In this document: positions 6,961-13,471 of the stretch, piece after piece
How positions within the stretch are numbered: the first letter of the stretch is position 1
Layout of the letters: each line of letters starts with the position of its first letter
Assembly: GCA_007123015.1 (NCBI GenBank)
Contig: SKSL01000027.1
Span: forward strand, 1-15,498
Direction of reading: 5' to 3'
Length of the DNA stretch: 15,498 nucleotides
DNA from: Natronohydrobacter sp.
Lineage (GTDB): Bacteria; Pseudomonadota; Alphaproteobacteria; Rhodobacterales; Rhodobacteraceae
Program-made: the position numbers and the translations under genes
The notes under the pieces: model-generated
The model's input: the letters and a program-made list of their open reading frames with translations, nothing else
The model's database searches: none
Told to the model about the DNA's origin: nothing

Positions 6961-8301
6961 ATGTCCGGCCACGGCCCCGCACTGCCCATGACATCGCACA
7001 GATCCGGCCCGCTACAGGGTGTGGCCGAGGTGCCGGGGGACAAGTCGATCTCGCATCGCGCCCTCATCCTTGGGGCGCTGTCTGTTGGCGAAACGCAGAT
7101 CACCGGGCTTCTGGAAGGGCAGGATGTGCTGGACACGGCGCGGGCGATGCAGGCTTTCGGCGCAACTGTCACGCAGCATGGGCCGGGCGGCTGGACCGTG
7201 CAGGGCGTGGGCGTGGGTGGCTTCGCCGAGCCTGCGCAGGTGATCGATTGCGGCAATTCCGGGACGGGTGTGCGCCTGATCATGGGGGCCATGGCAACGA
7301 CAGACATTGCGGCCACATTCACTGGCGATGCCAGTCTGAACAAACGGCCCATGGGGCGCGTCACTGACCCGCTGGCGCTGTTTGGCGCGCAGGCGTTCGG
7401 GCGGCGCGGCGGGCGGTTGCCGCTGACGCTGCTGGGCGCAGCCCAGCCTGTGCCCGTGGAATACCGCTTGCCGATGCCCTCGGCGCAGGTGAAATCGGCT
7501 GTGCTGCTGGCGGGGCTGAACGCGCCGGGTCAGACAGTCGTGATCGAGGATGAACCGACACGGGACCACACGGAACGGATGTTACGCGGTTTCGGCGCAG
7601 AGGTTCAGGTCGAAGAGACGCGCGAGGGGCGCGTGATCACGCTGACCGGCCAGCCTGAATTGCGCGGGCAAGTGGTGTCCGTGCCGCGCGATCCATCCTC
7701 GGCTGCCTTTCCGGTCTGCGCGGCCCTGCTGGTGCCGGGTTCCGAAGTTTTCGTCCCTGGCGTCAGCCAGAACCCGACGCGCAACGGCCTGTTTCTGACG
7801 CTGCAAGACATGGGCGCCGATCTGGTTCTGGAAAACCCGCGCGAAGAAGGCGGCGAGCCTGTCGCCGATCTGCGCGTGCGGTTTTCGGCGCTGACCGGCA
7901 TCGATGTGCCGCCCGAACGCGCGGCCAGCATGATCGATGAATATCCGATCCTTGCGGCTTTGGCAGCGACCGCGTCGGGCGCGACAGTGATGCGCGGGGT
8001 CAAGGAATTGCGGGTCAAGGAATCCGACCGGATCGACGCGATGGCGCGGGGCCTTGAAGCCTGCGGCGTGCGGGTCGCGGAAACCGAAGACACATTCACA
8101 GTGCACGGCATGGCGGAAGTGCCGGGCGGCGTGACAGTGCGCAGCCATCTGGATCATCGGATCGCGATGAGTTTCCTCTGTCTGGGGATGGCCAGCGCGG
8201 CCCCGATCACAGTCGATGATGCCACCCCGATCGCGACATCCTTCCCTGTATTTGCGCCCTTGATGACGGCGCTCGGGGCAAAGTTGACGCAAGGGGGCTG
8301 A
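6961..8301 (+). CDS. aroA: 3-phosphoshikimate 1-carboxyvinyltransferase (EPSP synthase), class II / CP4-like
   Basis: AroA joins shikimate-3-phosphate and phosphoenolpyruvate to make EPSP in the cytoplasmic shikimate pathway. The 446-residue protein follows the Agrobacterium CP4 enzyme almost throughout. It has EVPGDKSISHRALILGAL (K28, S29, R33), LLEGQDVLDTARAMQAFGA, CGNSGTGVRL (97-106), GDASLNKRPMGRV, PMPSAQVKSAVLLAGLN, RDHTERMLRGFGA, PRDPSSAAFP, MIDEYPILAALAA (D326), ELRVKESDR (K353, E354, R357) and HLDHRIAMSF. These residue numbers coincide with those of CP4. At the position where CP4 carries Ala100 (NAAT), the known determinant of its glyphosate insensitivity, this protein has Gly101 (NSGT), so it is not expected to share that insensitivity. 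The start at 6961 has a weak AAAGG Shine-Dalgarno; an in-frame ATG at 6988 is less likely, because close relatives carry the longer N-terminus. It ends 26 nt before the convergent trmD stop. Confidence 0.97.
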   Translation: MSGHGPALPMTSHRSGPLQGVAEVPGDKSISHRALILGALSVGETQITGLLEGQDVLDTARAMQAFGATVTQHGPGGWTVQGVGVGGFAEPAQVIDCGNSGTGVRLIMGAMATTDIAATFTGDASLNKRPMGRVTDPLALFGAQAFGRRGGRLPLTLLGAAQPVPVEYRLPMPSAQVKSAVLLAGLNAPGQTVVIEDEPTRDHTERMLRGFGAEVQVEETREGRVITLTGQPELRGQVVSVPRDPSSAAFPVCAALLVPGSEVFVPGVSQNPTRNGLFLTLQDMGADLVLENPREEGGEPVADLRVRFSALTGIDVPPERAASMIDEYPILAALAATASGATVMRGVKELRVKESDRIDAMARGLEACGVRVAETEDTFTVHGMAEVPGGVTVRSHLDHRIAMSFLCLGMASAAPITVDDATPIATSFPVFAPLMTALGAKLTQGG

Positions 8302-8302
8302 G

Positions 8303-8331
8303 GTAGGGTGCGTGCTGAGCACGCACCCTAC
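8303..8331. repeat. Perfect 13-bp palindrome between convergent aroA and trmD
   Basis: GTAGGGTGCGTGC at 8303-8315 and its exact reverse complement at 8319-8331 are separated by TGA. It starts one base after the aroA stop, and its right arm contains the trmD stop codon. As RNA it would fold as a stable hairpin on both strands. Neither strand has a T-run after it, so it is not a canonical intrinsic terminator. It could serve as a bidirectional, RNA-protecting 3' hairpin, or be a copy of a dispersed REP-like palindromic repeat. Confidence 0.8.
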
Positions 8332-9122
8332 ACCTCATGTTCGGTGTCTGCCCATAAATCCGGTCGTCGCGCCCGCGTCAGCGCTTCGGCCTGAGATCGT
8401 CGCCAGCGCGCGACCTCTGCATGATTGCCGGACAGAAGCACAGACGGGATTTCGCGTCCCTCCCATTCGGCGGGTCGGGTGTAGTGAGGATGCTCCAGCA
8501 AGCCGCCCGAGAAACTCTCCTCCTCGATCGAGGCCGCGTTGCCCAGCACATCCGGCAGCAGTCGGACTGTCGCGTCAATCATCGTCTGTGCGGCCAATTC
8601 GCCGCCTGTGAGCACGAAATCCCCCAAGCTGACTTCCTCGATCGCGTAATGATCCAGGACGCGCTGGTCGATCCCTTCGAACCGCCCGCAGACCATGGTG
8701 ATCCCGCGCCCCCGCGACCATGCGCGCGCTGTCGCTTGGGTGAAGGGGCGTCCGCGTGGACTAAGACATACCAGCGGCCAGACTGTGCGATCCTCGGGCA
8801 CCCCGCGCATCGCCATATGGACCGCGCGCCCCAGCACATCCGCGCGCAGTACCATCCCGGCCCCTCCCCCGGCAGGGGTGTCATCGACATTGCGATGCTT
8901 GCCAATACCGAAAGGGCGCAGATCAATCGCCTCCAGCCCCCAAAGGCCGTCCTTCAACGCCTTGCCGGTCAAGGACAGACCCAGCACACCCGGAAACGCC
9001 TCTGGAAACAGCGTGATAACCCGCGCTTGCCAGGCCATCGCCGGTGTGCCGCGCTGCTCCAGCGATCGCGGAACCAGCGAGGGGGTGATCGCAAGCCGTC
9101 CTCTGGCGCGACGTTCGGTCAT
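8328..9122 (-). CDS. trmD: tRNA (guanine-37-N1)-methyltransferase TrmD
   Basis: TrmD uses S-adenosylmethionine to methylate G37, next to the anticodon, preventing +1 frameshifts. The 264-residue protein has the SPOUT knot motifs: VDDTPAGGGAGMVLRADVL (79-97), CLSPRGRPFTQ (119-129), VCGRFEGIDQRV (144-155, R154) and SLGDFVLTGGELA (165-177, with the catalytic-aspartate equivalent at D168). About 28 residues precede MAWQARVITLFPEAFP, where many TrmD proteins begin. The longer form is kept because its ATG overlaps the rimM stop as ATGA, implying coupling; starting at Met29 would leave a gap. It is the last gene of the ffh operon. Its stop codon lies inside the 8303-8331 palindrome. rplS, which follows trmD in many proteobacteria, is not adjacent here. 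Confidence 0.96.
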   Translation of the reverse strand: MTERRARGRLAITPSLVPRSLEQRGTPAMAWQARVITLFPEAFPGVLGLSLTGKALKDGLWGLEAIDLRPFGIGKHRNVDDTPAGGGAGMVLRADVLGRAVHMAMRGVPEDRTVWPLVCLSPRGRPFTQATARAWSRGRGITMVCGRFEGIDQRVLDHYAIEEVSLGDFVLTGGELAAQTMIDATVRLLPDVLGNAASIEEESFSGGLLEHPHYTRPAEWEGREIPSVLLSGNHAEVARWRRSQAEALTRARRPDLWADTEHEV

Positions 9123-9625
9123 TCAATCAACCCCTCGGGTGGGTCTGCGATGATCCTGCCTGCGCTCAGATCTACTGTCGGCACGATGGTCTGGGTGAAG
9201 GGCAATAACACAGATCCAGTTCGGGCCGGCCGCACCAGTTCCAGCAGGTCCGAGGCTCCGTGATTGAGCACTGCCTTGACCCGACCCAGCGACTGACCGC
9301 CAGTGTCGAAGACTTCCAGCCCGATCAGGTCAGTATGGTAGAATTCATCATCCGGCAGGCCCGGCAGGTGTGCCCGCTCCGCAAAGAGCCGCACCCCGCG
9401 CAAGGCATCGGCCTCTTCCTTGCCTGCAACGCCACTCAGCCGCGCCGCAAACCCCTGCGCGACTTGCGCGCCCAAGGTCACAGTGAATTGCCGTCCATCT
9501 TCAGACCAGAGCGGGCCATACTCCGCAATGGCACGTGGCTCGGCGCAAAAGCTTTTAAGGCGCACTTCACCCCGCACGCCGTAAGCGCCCGCGATAGCTC
9601 CGACACAGATGCGTGTTTCAGTCAT
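9119..9625 (-). CDS. rimM: Ribosome maturation factor RimM (16S rRNA processing)
   Basis: RimM helps assemble the 30S head by binding S19 during maturation. The 168-residue protein has the N-terminal RimM barrel (CVGAIAGAYGVRGEVRLKSF, about 6-25) and a C-terminal PRC-barrel (EFYHTDLIGLEVFDTGGQSLGRVKAV, about 90-115). It ends VLLPFTQTIVPTVDLSAGRIIADPPEGL. The open frame extends to 9661, but the ATG at 9625 is chosen because homologues begin just before the ICVGAIAGAYG block and the extra residues would be encoded by the GC hairpin. The Shine-Dalgarno is poor (AAGAAA), which fits low translation relative to S16. The stop overlaps the trmD start by ATGA. Confidence 0.95.
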   Translation of the reverse strand: MTETRICVGAIAGAYGVRGEVRLKSFCAEPRAIAEYGPLWSEDGRQFTVTLGAQVAQGFAARLSGVAGKEEADALRGVRLFAERAHLPGLPDDEFYHTDLIGLEVFDTGGQSLGRVKAVLNHGASDLLELVRPARTGSVLLPFTQTIVPTVDLSAGRIIADPPEGLIE

Positions 9626-9640
9626 TTTCTTGCGAAAAAT

Positions 9641-9700
9641 ACTCTCGGGGGGTGAAACCACCCCCCTTGTGGGGCTGGTGAGGGGGGCAGACAGCCCCCT
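9641..9700 (-). promoter_or_regulatory. GC-hairpin cluster between rpsP and rimM (attenuator-like)
   Basis: Read in the direction of transcription there are two strong hairpins. The first is GGGGGC-TGTCT-GCCCCC (9699-9683). The second is GGGGGGTG-GTTT-CACCCCCC (9666-9647), followed by GAGAGTATTTTT just before the rimM start. A third pairing, CCCC-ACAA-GGGG (9674-9663), uses bases of the second hairpin and so competes with it. The T-run begins about 7 nt after the stem, so termination would be partial at best. The likely effect is reduced rimM-trmD expression relative to rpsP, by attenuation, by RNA processing or by slowing translation initiation. Confidence 0.5.
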
Positions 9701-9714
9701 ATGCCGCGTTTCGA

Positions 9715-10065
9715 TTATTCGGCAGCCGCTTCAGCCTTGGCGGCTTTCTCGGCCGCGCGTTCCTTGGCTTTCTTGCCCGGTTCCGCCTTCTTCATGTTCG
9801 CGCGGGTCGCCTTGGGACGTGCACCAGCGGCTTCGAGAAAGCGCGCCACTCGGTCGGTGGGTTGTGCGCCCTGATCCAGCCAGTGCTGCACGCGCTCCAT
9901 GTCCATCTTGATGCGGTCTTCACTGTTCTTCGCCAAGAGCGGGTTATAGGTGCCGACCTTTTCGAGAAAGCGGCCATCGCGCGGCATGCGCGAATCGGAC
10001 ACGACAATCGCGTAATGTGGGCGCTTCTTGGCCCCACCACGGGCCAGACGGATTTTAACAGCCAT
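9715..10065 (-). CDS. rpsP: 30S ribosomal protein S16
   Basis: S16 is a small-subunit assembly protein that binds 16S rRNA. The 116-residue product begins MAVKIRLARGGAKKRPHYAIVVSDSRMPRDGRFLEKVGTYNP, the universal S16 N-terminus. Its C-terminal extension of about 35 residues (from roughly residue 80) is rich in Lys, Ala and Glu, as is common in alphaproteobacteria. The open frame reaches 10113, but the ATG at 10065 is clearly the start: it has AAGGAG eight nt upstream, and the upstream residues are not S16-like. It lies 52 nt after the chorismate mutase stop and 89 nt before rimM. Confidence 0.98.
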   Translation of the reverse strand: MAVKIRLARGGAKKRPHYAIVVSDSRMPRDGRFLEKVGTYNPLLAKNSEDRIKMDMERVQHWLDQGAQPTDRVARFLEAAGARPKATRANMKKAEPGKKAKERAAEKAAKAEAAAE

Positions 10066-10117
10066 ATCAGTTTCTCCTTTGGATGGCATATGCGCGGCGC
10101 AAAAGGGCCGCATGTTT

Positions 10118-10423
10118 TCAGCGTTGCAGATTCTCGTGGTGACGGATCACTTCCGAGATGATGAAATTCAGGAATTTCTTGGCGAATTCCGGGTCCAGAT
10201 CAGCCTCTTTGGCCAACCATTCCAGCCGCTCGATCTGGCGCTCTTCGCGCGCCGGGTCCGAGGGGGGAAGCTGATGTTCGGCTTTCAGGCGCCCCACGGC
10301 CTGCGTGTGCTTGAACCGCTCGCCCAGCGTGTAGACAAGGATCGCGTCCAGCCGGTCGATGCTGTCACGATGACCTGCCAGCAGCACAGCCGCGCGTTCC
10401 GAAACATCGTGCAGCGCGCTCAT
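10118..10423 (-). CDS. Monofunctional chorismate mutase, AroQ class
   Basis: Chorismate mutase rearranges chorismate to prephenate, the first committed step to phenylalanine and tyrosine. The protein has 101 residues, the size of a single all-helical AroQ domain with no fused dehydratase or dehydrogenase. The active-site residues of the E. coli P-protein mutase (R11, R28, K39, R51, E52) recur with a constant offset of 8, as R19, R36, K47, R59 and E60. They lie in the blocks GHRDSIDRLDAILVYTLGERFKHTQAVGRLKAEH and DPAREERQ. The start codon overlaps the ffh stop by ATGA, so it is translationally coupled to a signal-recognition-particle gene. An amino-acid biosynthesis enzyme is an odd passenger in a translation and secretion operon. 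There is no signal peptide, so it is cytoplasmic and not of the secreted type. Confidence 0.92.
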   Translation of the reverse strand: MSALHDVSERAAVLLAGHRDSIDRLDAILVYTLGERFKHTQAVGRLKAEHQLPPSDPAREERQIERLEWLAKEADLDPEFAKKFLNFIISEVIRHHENLQR

Positions 10424-11910
10424 TTCTTGCGCCCCAGCCCAAGGCCCGACAACCCGCCAGGCAACCCCATGCCACCCATACCGGGCATTTTCATGCCTTC
10501 ACTCATCCCGCGACCCAGTTCACTCAGTTGTTCAGGCGACATTTGCGATGGATCGGGCATGCCTTTGCCTTTGCCCAGCATCCCGGCCATGGCTTGTTTC
10601 AGCATGCCTTTCTTGCCCATGGTCTTCATCATATCGGCCATCTGGCGATGCTGTTTCAGAAGCCGGTTCAGATCCGAGACTTCCAATCCTGCGCCCTTCG
10701 CAATGCGCTTCTTGCGGCTGGCCTGCAGGATCGCCGGGTTGGCGCGTTCCTTTTTGGTCATCGAATTGATCAGCGCGATCTGGCGCTTGAGCATGCTGTC
10801 ATCAAACCCGGCCGCTTCGGCCTGTTTCGACATCTTGGACATGCCCGGCATCATGCCCATGAGCGATTGCATCCCCCCCATTTTCATCATCTGCTCAAGC
10901 TGCATCTTCAGGTCGTTCATGTTGAACATACCCTTCTGGAAGCGCTTCATCATGCGCTCGGCCTGTTCGACCTCGAGCACTTCCTGCGCTTTTTCCACAA
11001 GGGCAACAATATCGCCCATGCCCAGAATGCGGCCTGCGACGCGCTTGGGGTCGAAGACTTCCAGCGCATCGGTCTTTTCGCCCAGACCCACGAAGCGGAT
11101 CGGCTTGCCGGTCACGGCCCGCATCGACAGTGCCGCCCCGCCGCGCCCGTCGCCATCCATCCGCGTCAGGATCACCCCGCTCACGCCCAGCTTGCCGTCG
11201 AACTCGGCCGCGACATTCACGGCGTCCTGCCCGGTCAGGCCATCGACCACCAGCAATGTCTCGCGTGGGGTGACGGCATCGCGCACAGCCAGCACTTCAT
11301 CCATCAGCACATCGTCAATATGCAAGCGCCCTGCTGTGTCGAGCAGGTACACATCATAGCCGCCCAATGTGGCCTGCTGCTTGGCGCGCTTGGCAATCGC
11401 CACAGCGTCCTGCCCCTTGACGATGGGCAAGGTGTCCACGCCAATCTGCGTGCCAAGGATCGCCAGCTGTTCCATCGCGGCAGGTCGGTTGGTGTCGAGC
11501 GAGGCCATCAGGACGCGCTTGCCGTCACGCTCGGACAGGCGGCGGGCAAGTTTCGCCGTACTGGTGGTTTTCCCCGAGCCTTGCAGACCGACCATCAGCA
11601 CAGGCGCGGGCGGGTTGTCGATCTTCAGACGGCCTGCATCTTCATCGCCCTCAAGCATGGCGATCAGCTCGTCATGGACGATCTTGACGACTTGCTGGCC
11701 CGGTGTGATCGATTTGGTGACTGCCGCGCCGGTCGCTTTCTTCTGTACCCGTTTGACGAACTCGCGCGTGACATTCAGCGAGACATCGGCTTCCAGCAGC
11801 GCCACGCGGACTTCGCGCAAGGCAGTCCGCACATCGTCTTCCGAAAGCGCACCCTGTTTTGTCAGCCGGTCGAAGACACCGGACAGGCGTTCAGAGAGGG
11901 TCTCGAACAT
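10420..11910 (-). CDS. ffh: Signal recognition particle GTPase Ffh (SRP54)
   Basis: Ffh binds 4.5S RNA and signal sequences of nascent membrane proteins and delivers ribosomes to FtsY. The 496-residue protein shows the N domain (about 1-90), then the G domain with GLQGSGKTT (108-116), DTNRPAA (139-145), DTAGR (191-195) and LTRMDGDGRGGAALS. The Met-rich M domain follows, with GMFNMNDLKMQLEQMMKMGGM, the RNA-binding stretch ILQASRKKRIAKGAG and a Gly/Met-rich tail ending GLGRKK. The guanine-specificity motif reads TRMD instead of the TKxD common elsewhere. The ATG at 11910 is chosen over the open frame to 11967 because AAGGAG lies 8 nt upstream and MFETLSERLSGVFDRL is the standard N-terminus. It is first in the operon with chorismate mutase, rpsP, rimM and trmD. 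A promoter and structured leader precede it. Confidence 0.98.
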   Translation of the reverse strand: MFETLSERLSGVFDRLTKQGALSEDDVRTALREVRVALLEADVSLNVTREFVKRVQKKATGAAVTKSITPGQQVVKIVHDELIAMLEGDEDAGRLKIDNPPAPVLMVGLQGSGKTTSTAKLARRLSERDGKRVLMASLDTNRPAAMEQLAILGTQIGVDTLPIVKGQDAVAIAKRAKQQATLGGYDVYLLDTAGRLHIDDVLMDEVLAVRDAVTPRETLLVVDGLTGQDAVNVAAEFDGKLGVSGVILTRMDGDGRGGAALSMRAVTGKPIRFVGLGEKTDALEVFDPKRVAGRILGMGDIVALVEKAQEVLEVEQAERMMKRFQKGMFNMNDLKMQLEQMMKMGGMQSLMGMMPGMSKMSKQAEAAGFDDSMLKRQIALINSMTKKERANPAILQASRKKRIAKGAGLEVSDLNRLLKQHRQMADMMKTMGKKGMLKQAMAGMLGKGKGMPDPSQMSPEQLSELGRGMSEGMKMPGMGGMGLPGGLSGLGLGRKK

Positions 11911-12031
11911 GCGCGTCACTCCTTGGCCGCAAGGCCGTTCAAACAAGTATGGCACCCACGGGCGCAACGCGCTGGTGGGTGTCGATCCCGGCCATCAAGT
12001 CGGGACCGGAAGCTCAACACTCCCGGATAAT
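11911..12031 (-). ncRNA. Candidate structured 5' leader of ffh
   Basis: From the predicted transcription start near 12031 to the ffh ATG is about 120 nt, and it can fold into three strong elements. The first is GGTCCCG (12007-12001) pairing with CGGGATC (11990-11984) around a 10-nt loop. The second is CACCCAC (11981-11975) pairing with GTGGGTG (11959-11953), enclosing GCGC-GTT-GCGC. The third lies just before the start: GGCC-TTGC-GGCC (11936-11925), which leaves the Shine-Dalgarno free. A competing fold, CCTTG-CGGC-CAAGG (11934-11921), pairs the AAGG of the AAGGAG. This resembles a cis-regulatory switch. A structure read on the other strand, or a separate small RNA, cannot be excluded. It does not look like 4.5S RNA or tmRNA. 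Confidence 0.45.
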
Positions 12032-12037
12032 GGGGGT

Positions 12038-12066
12038 GCGTTACGCCCGAAGCCTGCCGGAGTCAA
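12038..12066 (-). promoter_or_regulatory. Sigma-70 promoter of the ffh operon
   Basis: TTGACT (12066-12061) and TAACGC (12043-12038) are separated by exactly 17 nt on the minus strand, placing the transcription start near 12031. The -35 matches consensus at five of six positions; the -10 is weaker but keeps the key TA. It lies back-to-back with the sugar-dehydrogenase promoter, so both genes share a 260-nt control region. Confidence 0.55.
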
Positions 12067-12081
12067 GCCAGCATAGCGGCG

Positions 12082-12109
12082 TTGAGGTCCGCGGCACTGG
12101 CAGTATCGT
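12082..12109 (+). promoter_or_regulatory. Candidate promoter of the sugar dehydrogenase gene
   Basis: TTGAGG (12082-12087), a 16-nt spacer and TATCGT (12104-12109) lie about 62 nt before the start codon. Both boxes match at four of six positions, so this is a plausible but unproven assignment. Confidence 0.35.
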
Positions 12110-12170
12110 GACTTGATCGCAGCCCGAGACATCACATTTCGATGAAAGGTCTAGCGATGGAGGTATCTTG

Positions 12171-13316
12171 ATGACTGTTCGACCATCCCTTACCAGTGCT
12201 GCGGCGCTCCTGTGCTTCAGCCTGCCCGCGCTCGCGGATCGCCCCTACTCGATCGAAACACTGGCTGAAGGGCTGGACCGACCTTGGGGCATGGCCTTTC
12301 TGCCCGACGAGAATGATCTGATCATCACCTTGCGCGGCGGCAGCGTCGTGCTTTGGGATGACGCGCGCGGGGTGACCCCTATCAGCGGCGCGCCGGACGT
12401 GGTGACGCAGGGGCAGGGGGGCTTGCTCGATATTGCTGTCGGTCCGGATTTCGATGACACGAATTACGTCTACATGACATGGGCCGGGGCCGTTGATGGT
12501 GGCACGACCACGCATGTCGGGCGTGCTGTACTGGATCGCGAGGCGCGCGCACTGACGGATCTGGAAGTGCTGCATGCTGTTACACCCGGCTTTCAGAGTG
12601 GCGCGCATTTCGGCTCGCGCATCGTGTTTCAGGACGGCTTCCTGTTTGCGGGGTTCGGCGACCGTGGCAGCAAGGATTTCTCGGAAGCGCATATCAGTCA
12701 GGACCTGAGCAGCGAGAACGGGTCGGTGATCCGGTTGACGCTTGATGGGGCGGTCCCCGATGACAACCCCTTTGTCGGGACTGTCGGGGCAGCAGACGCG
12801 ATCTGGTCCTATGGCCATCGCAACATTCAGGCGATGACCGTGCATCCCGAAACTGGCGATATCTGGTTGGCCGAACATGGCGAAGCGGGCGGTGACGAGG
12901 TCAATATCGTTCAGCGCGCCGGAAATTTCGGCTGGCCGCTGGCGTCTTTCGGGGTGACCTATCGCGGTGGTCAGGAATTCGCCCCGCCGCATCAGGAAGG
13001 TGACGGCTTCGTGGCCCCTGTCCATCATTGGCCTGCCGGGCGCACAGCGCATTTCCCGCCCTCTGGCATGACCTTTTACATGGCCGACGCGTTTGCGGAC
13101 TGGCAGGGGCATCTGCTGATCGGCAATCTGTTTCACCGCTATCTGGGGCTTTTTGCCGAAGAGGATGGTGGCCTGACCGAGGTGGCCCGATTGCTTGATG
13201 GCGACGACCTGCGTATCCGCGATGTCGCTATCGGCCCGAAAGACGGTCTGATCTATGTGCTGGCCGATGATCAGGACGCGCCGCTGCTGCGGCTGTCACC
13301 GGCCACAGGATCCTGA
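12171..13316 (+). CDS. Periplasmic PQQ-dependent sugar (aldose) dehydrogenase, YliI/Asd type
   Basis: The protein has 381 residues, with a signal peptide (1-22, ending ALA before DRP), so it is periplasmic. The rest fits the six-bladed propeller of soluble PQQ glucose/aldose dehydrogenases: LDRPWGMAFLPD (35-46), TQGQGGLLDIAVGPDF (79-94), SGAHFGSR with the likely catalytic His146, GFGDRGS (161-167), YGHRNIQ with Arg217, EHGEAGGDEVN (235-245), GNFGWP (251-256), then PSGMTFY and RIRDVAIGPKDGLIYVLAD. Such enzymes oxidise aldoses with PQQ and calcium and pass electrons to the respiratory chain; the physiological sugar is usually unknown. No PQQ biosynthesis genes are nearby. The start is the ATG at 12171, with GGAGG seven nt upstream; the TTG three bases earlier is too close to that site. 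Confidence 0.93.
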   Translation: MTVRPSLTSAAALLCFSLPALADRPYSIETLAEGLDRPWGMAFLPDENDLIITLRGGSVVLWDDARGVTPISGAPDVVTQGQGGLLDIAVGPDFDDTNYVYMTWAGAVDGGTTTHVGRAVLDREARALTDLEVLHAVTPGFQSGAHFGSRIVFQDGFLFAGFGDRGSKDFSEAHISQDLSSENGSVIRLTLDGAVPDDNPFVGTVGAADAIWSYGHRNIQAMTVHPETGDIWLAEHGEAGGDEVNIVQRAGNFGWPLASFGVTYRGGQEFAPPHQEGDGFVAPVHHWPAGRTAHFPPSGMTFYMADAFADWQGHLLIGNLFHRYLGLFAEEDGGLTEVARLLDGDDLRIRDVAIGPKDGLIYVLADDQDAPLLRLSPATGS

Positions 13317-13426
13317 TCAGGGTTGCGCGATGCAGGGGTCCCGGACAGGGTCAGGCCCGATCCCTATGATCATGCTCCATGATGATGGGTGAAACTGTCT
13401 TTCGCATTTCGGCATAGTCCCCCGGT

Positions 13427-13455
13427 GGCCTGGCATGCTAAGCGCATGCCAGGCC
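13427..13455 (+). promoter_or_regulatory. Perfect 12-bp-stem palindrome in the allE leader
   Basis: GGCCTGGCATGC (13427-13438) and its exact reverse complement (13444-13455) flank the loop TAAGC. The right arm ends 5 nt before the GGAGG of allE. A weak promoter (GTGAAA at 13389-13394, 18-nt spacer, CATAGT at 13413-13418) would put the transcription start near 13425, so the palindrome lies at about +1 to +30. That position suits an operator for a dimeric repressor or a 5' mRNA hairpin that influences translation. A second small hairpin, ATCATG-CTC-CATGAT, sits at 13369-13383. Confidence 0.65.
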
Positions 13456-13471
13456 GAGATGGAGGGACCTG

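Noticed and set aside
6897..7367. Plus-strand frame starting between parA and aroA (MDAAGWLRYQQDETL...)
   Set aside because: Beyond the first 20 codons it is an out-of-frame shadow of aroA. There is no Shine-Dalgarno before its ATG and no recognisable domain.
10528..12030. 500-codon plus-strand open frame opposite ffh
   Set aside because: It is antisense to ffh, a certain gene, and its His/Gln/Arg-rich product has no recognisable domain. It also runs through the ffh leader and promoter.
11953..12031. ffh upstream region as 4.5S SRP RNA or tmRNA
   Set aside because: GACCGGAAGC on the plus strand only superficially recalls the SRP GGAAG tetraloop region; the conserved asymmetric loop sequence is absent, and no tmRNA tag or tRNA-like ends are present.
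12132..13136. 334-codon minus-strand open frame opposite the sugar dehydrogenase
   Set aside because: It mirrors a gene with a clear signal peptide and family motifs, and the antisense product shows no domain or plausible ribosome binding site.
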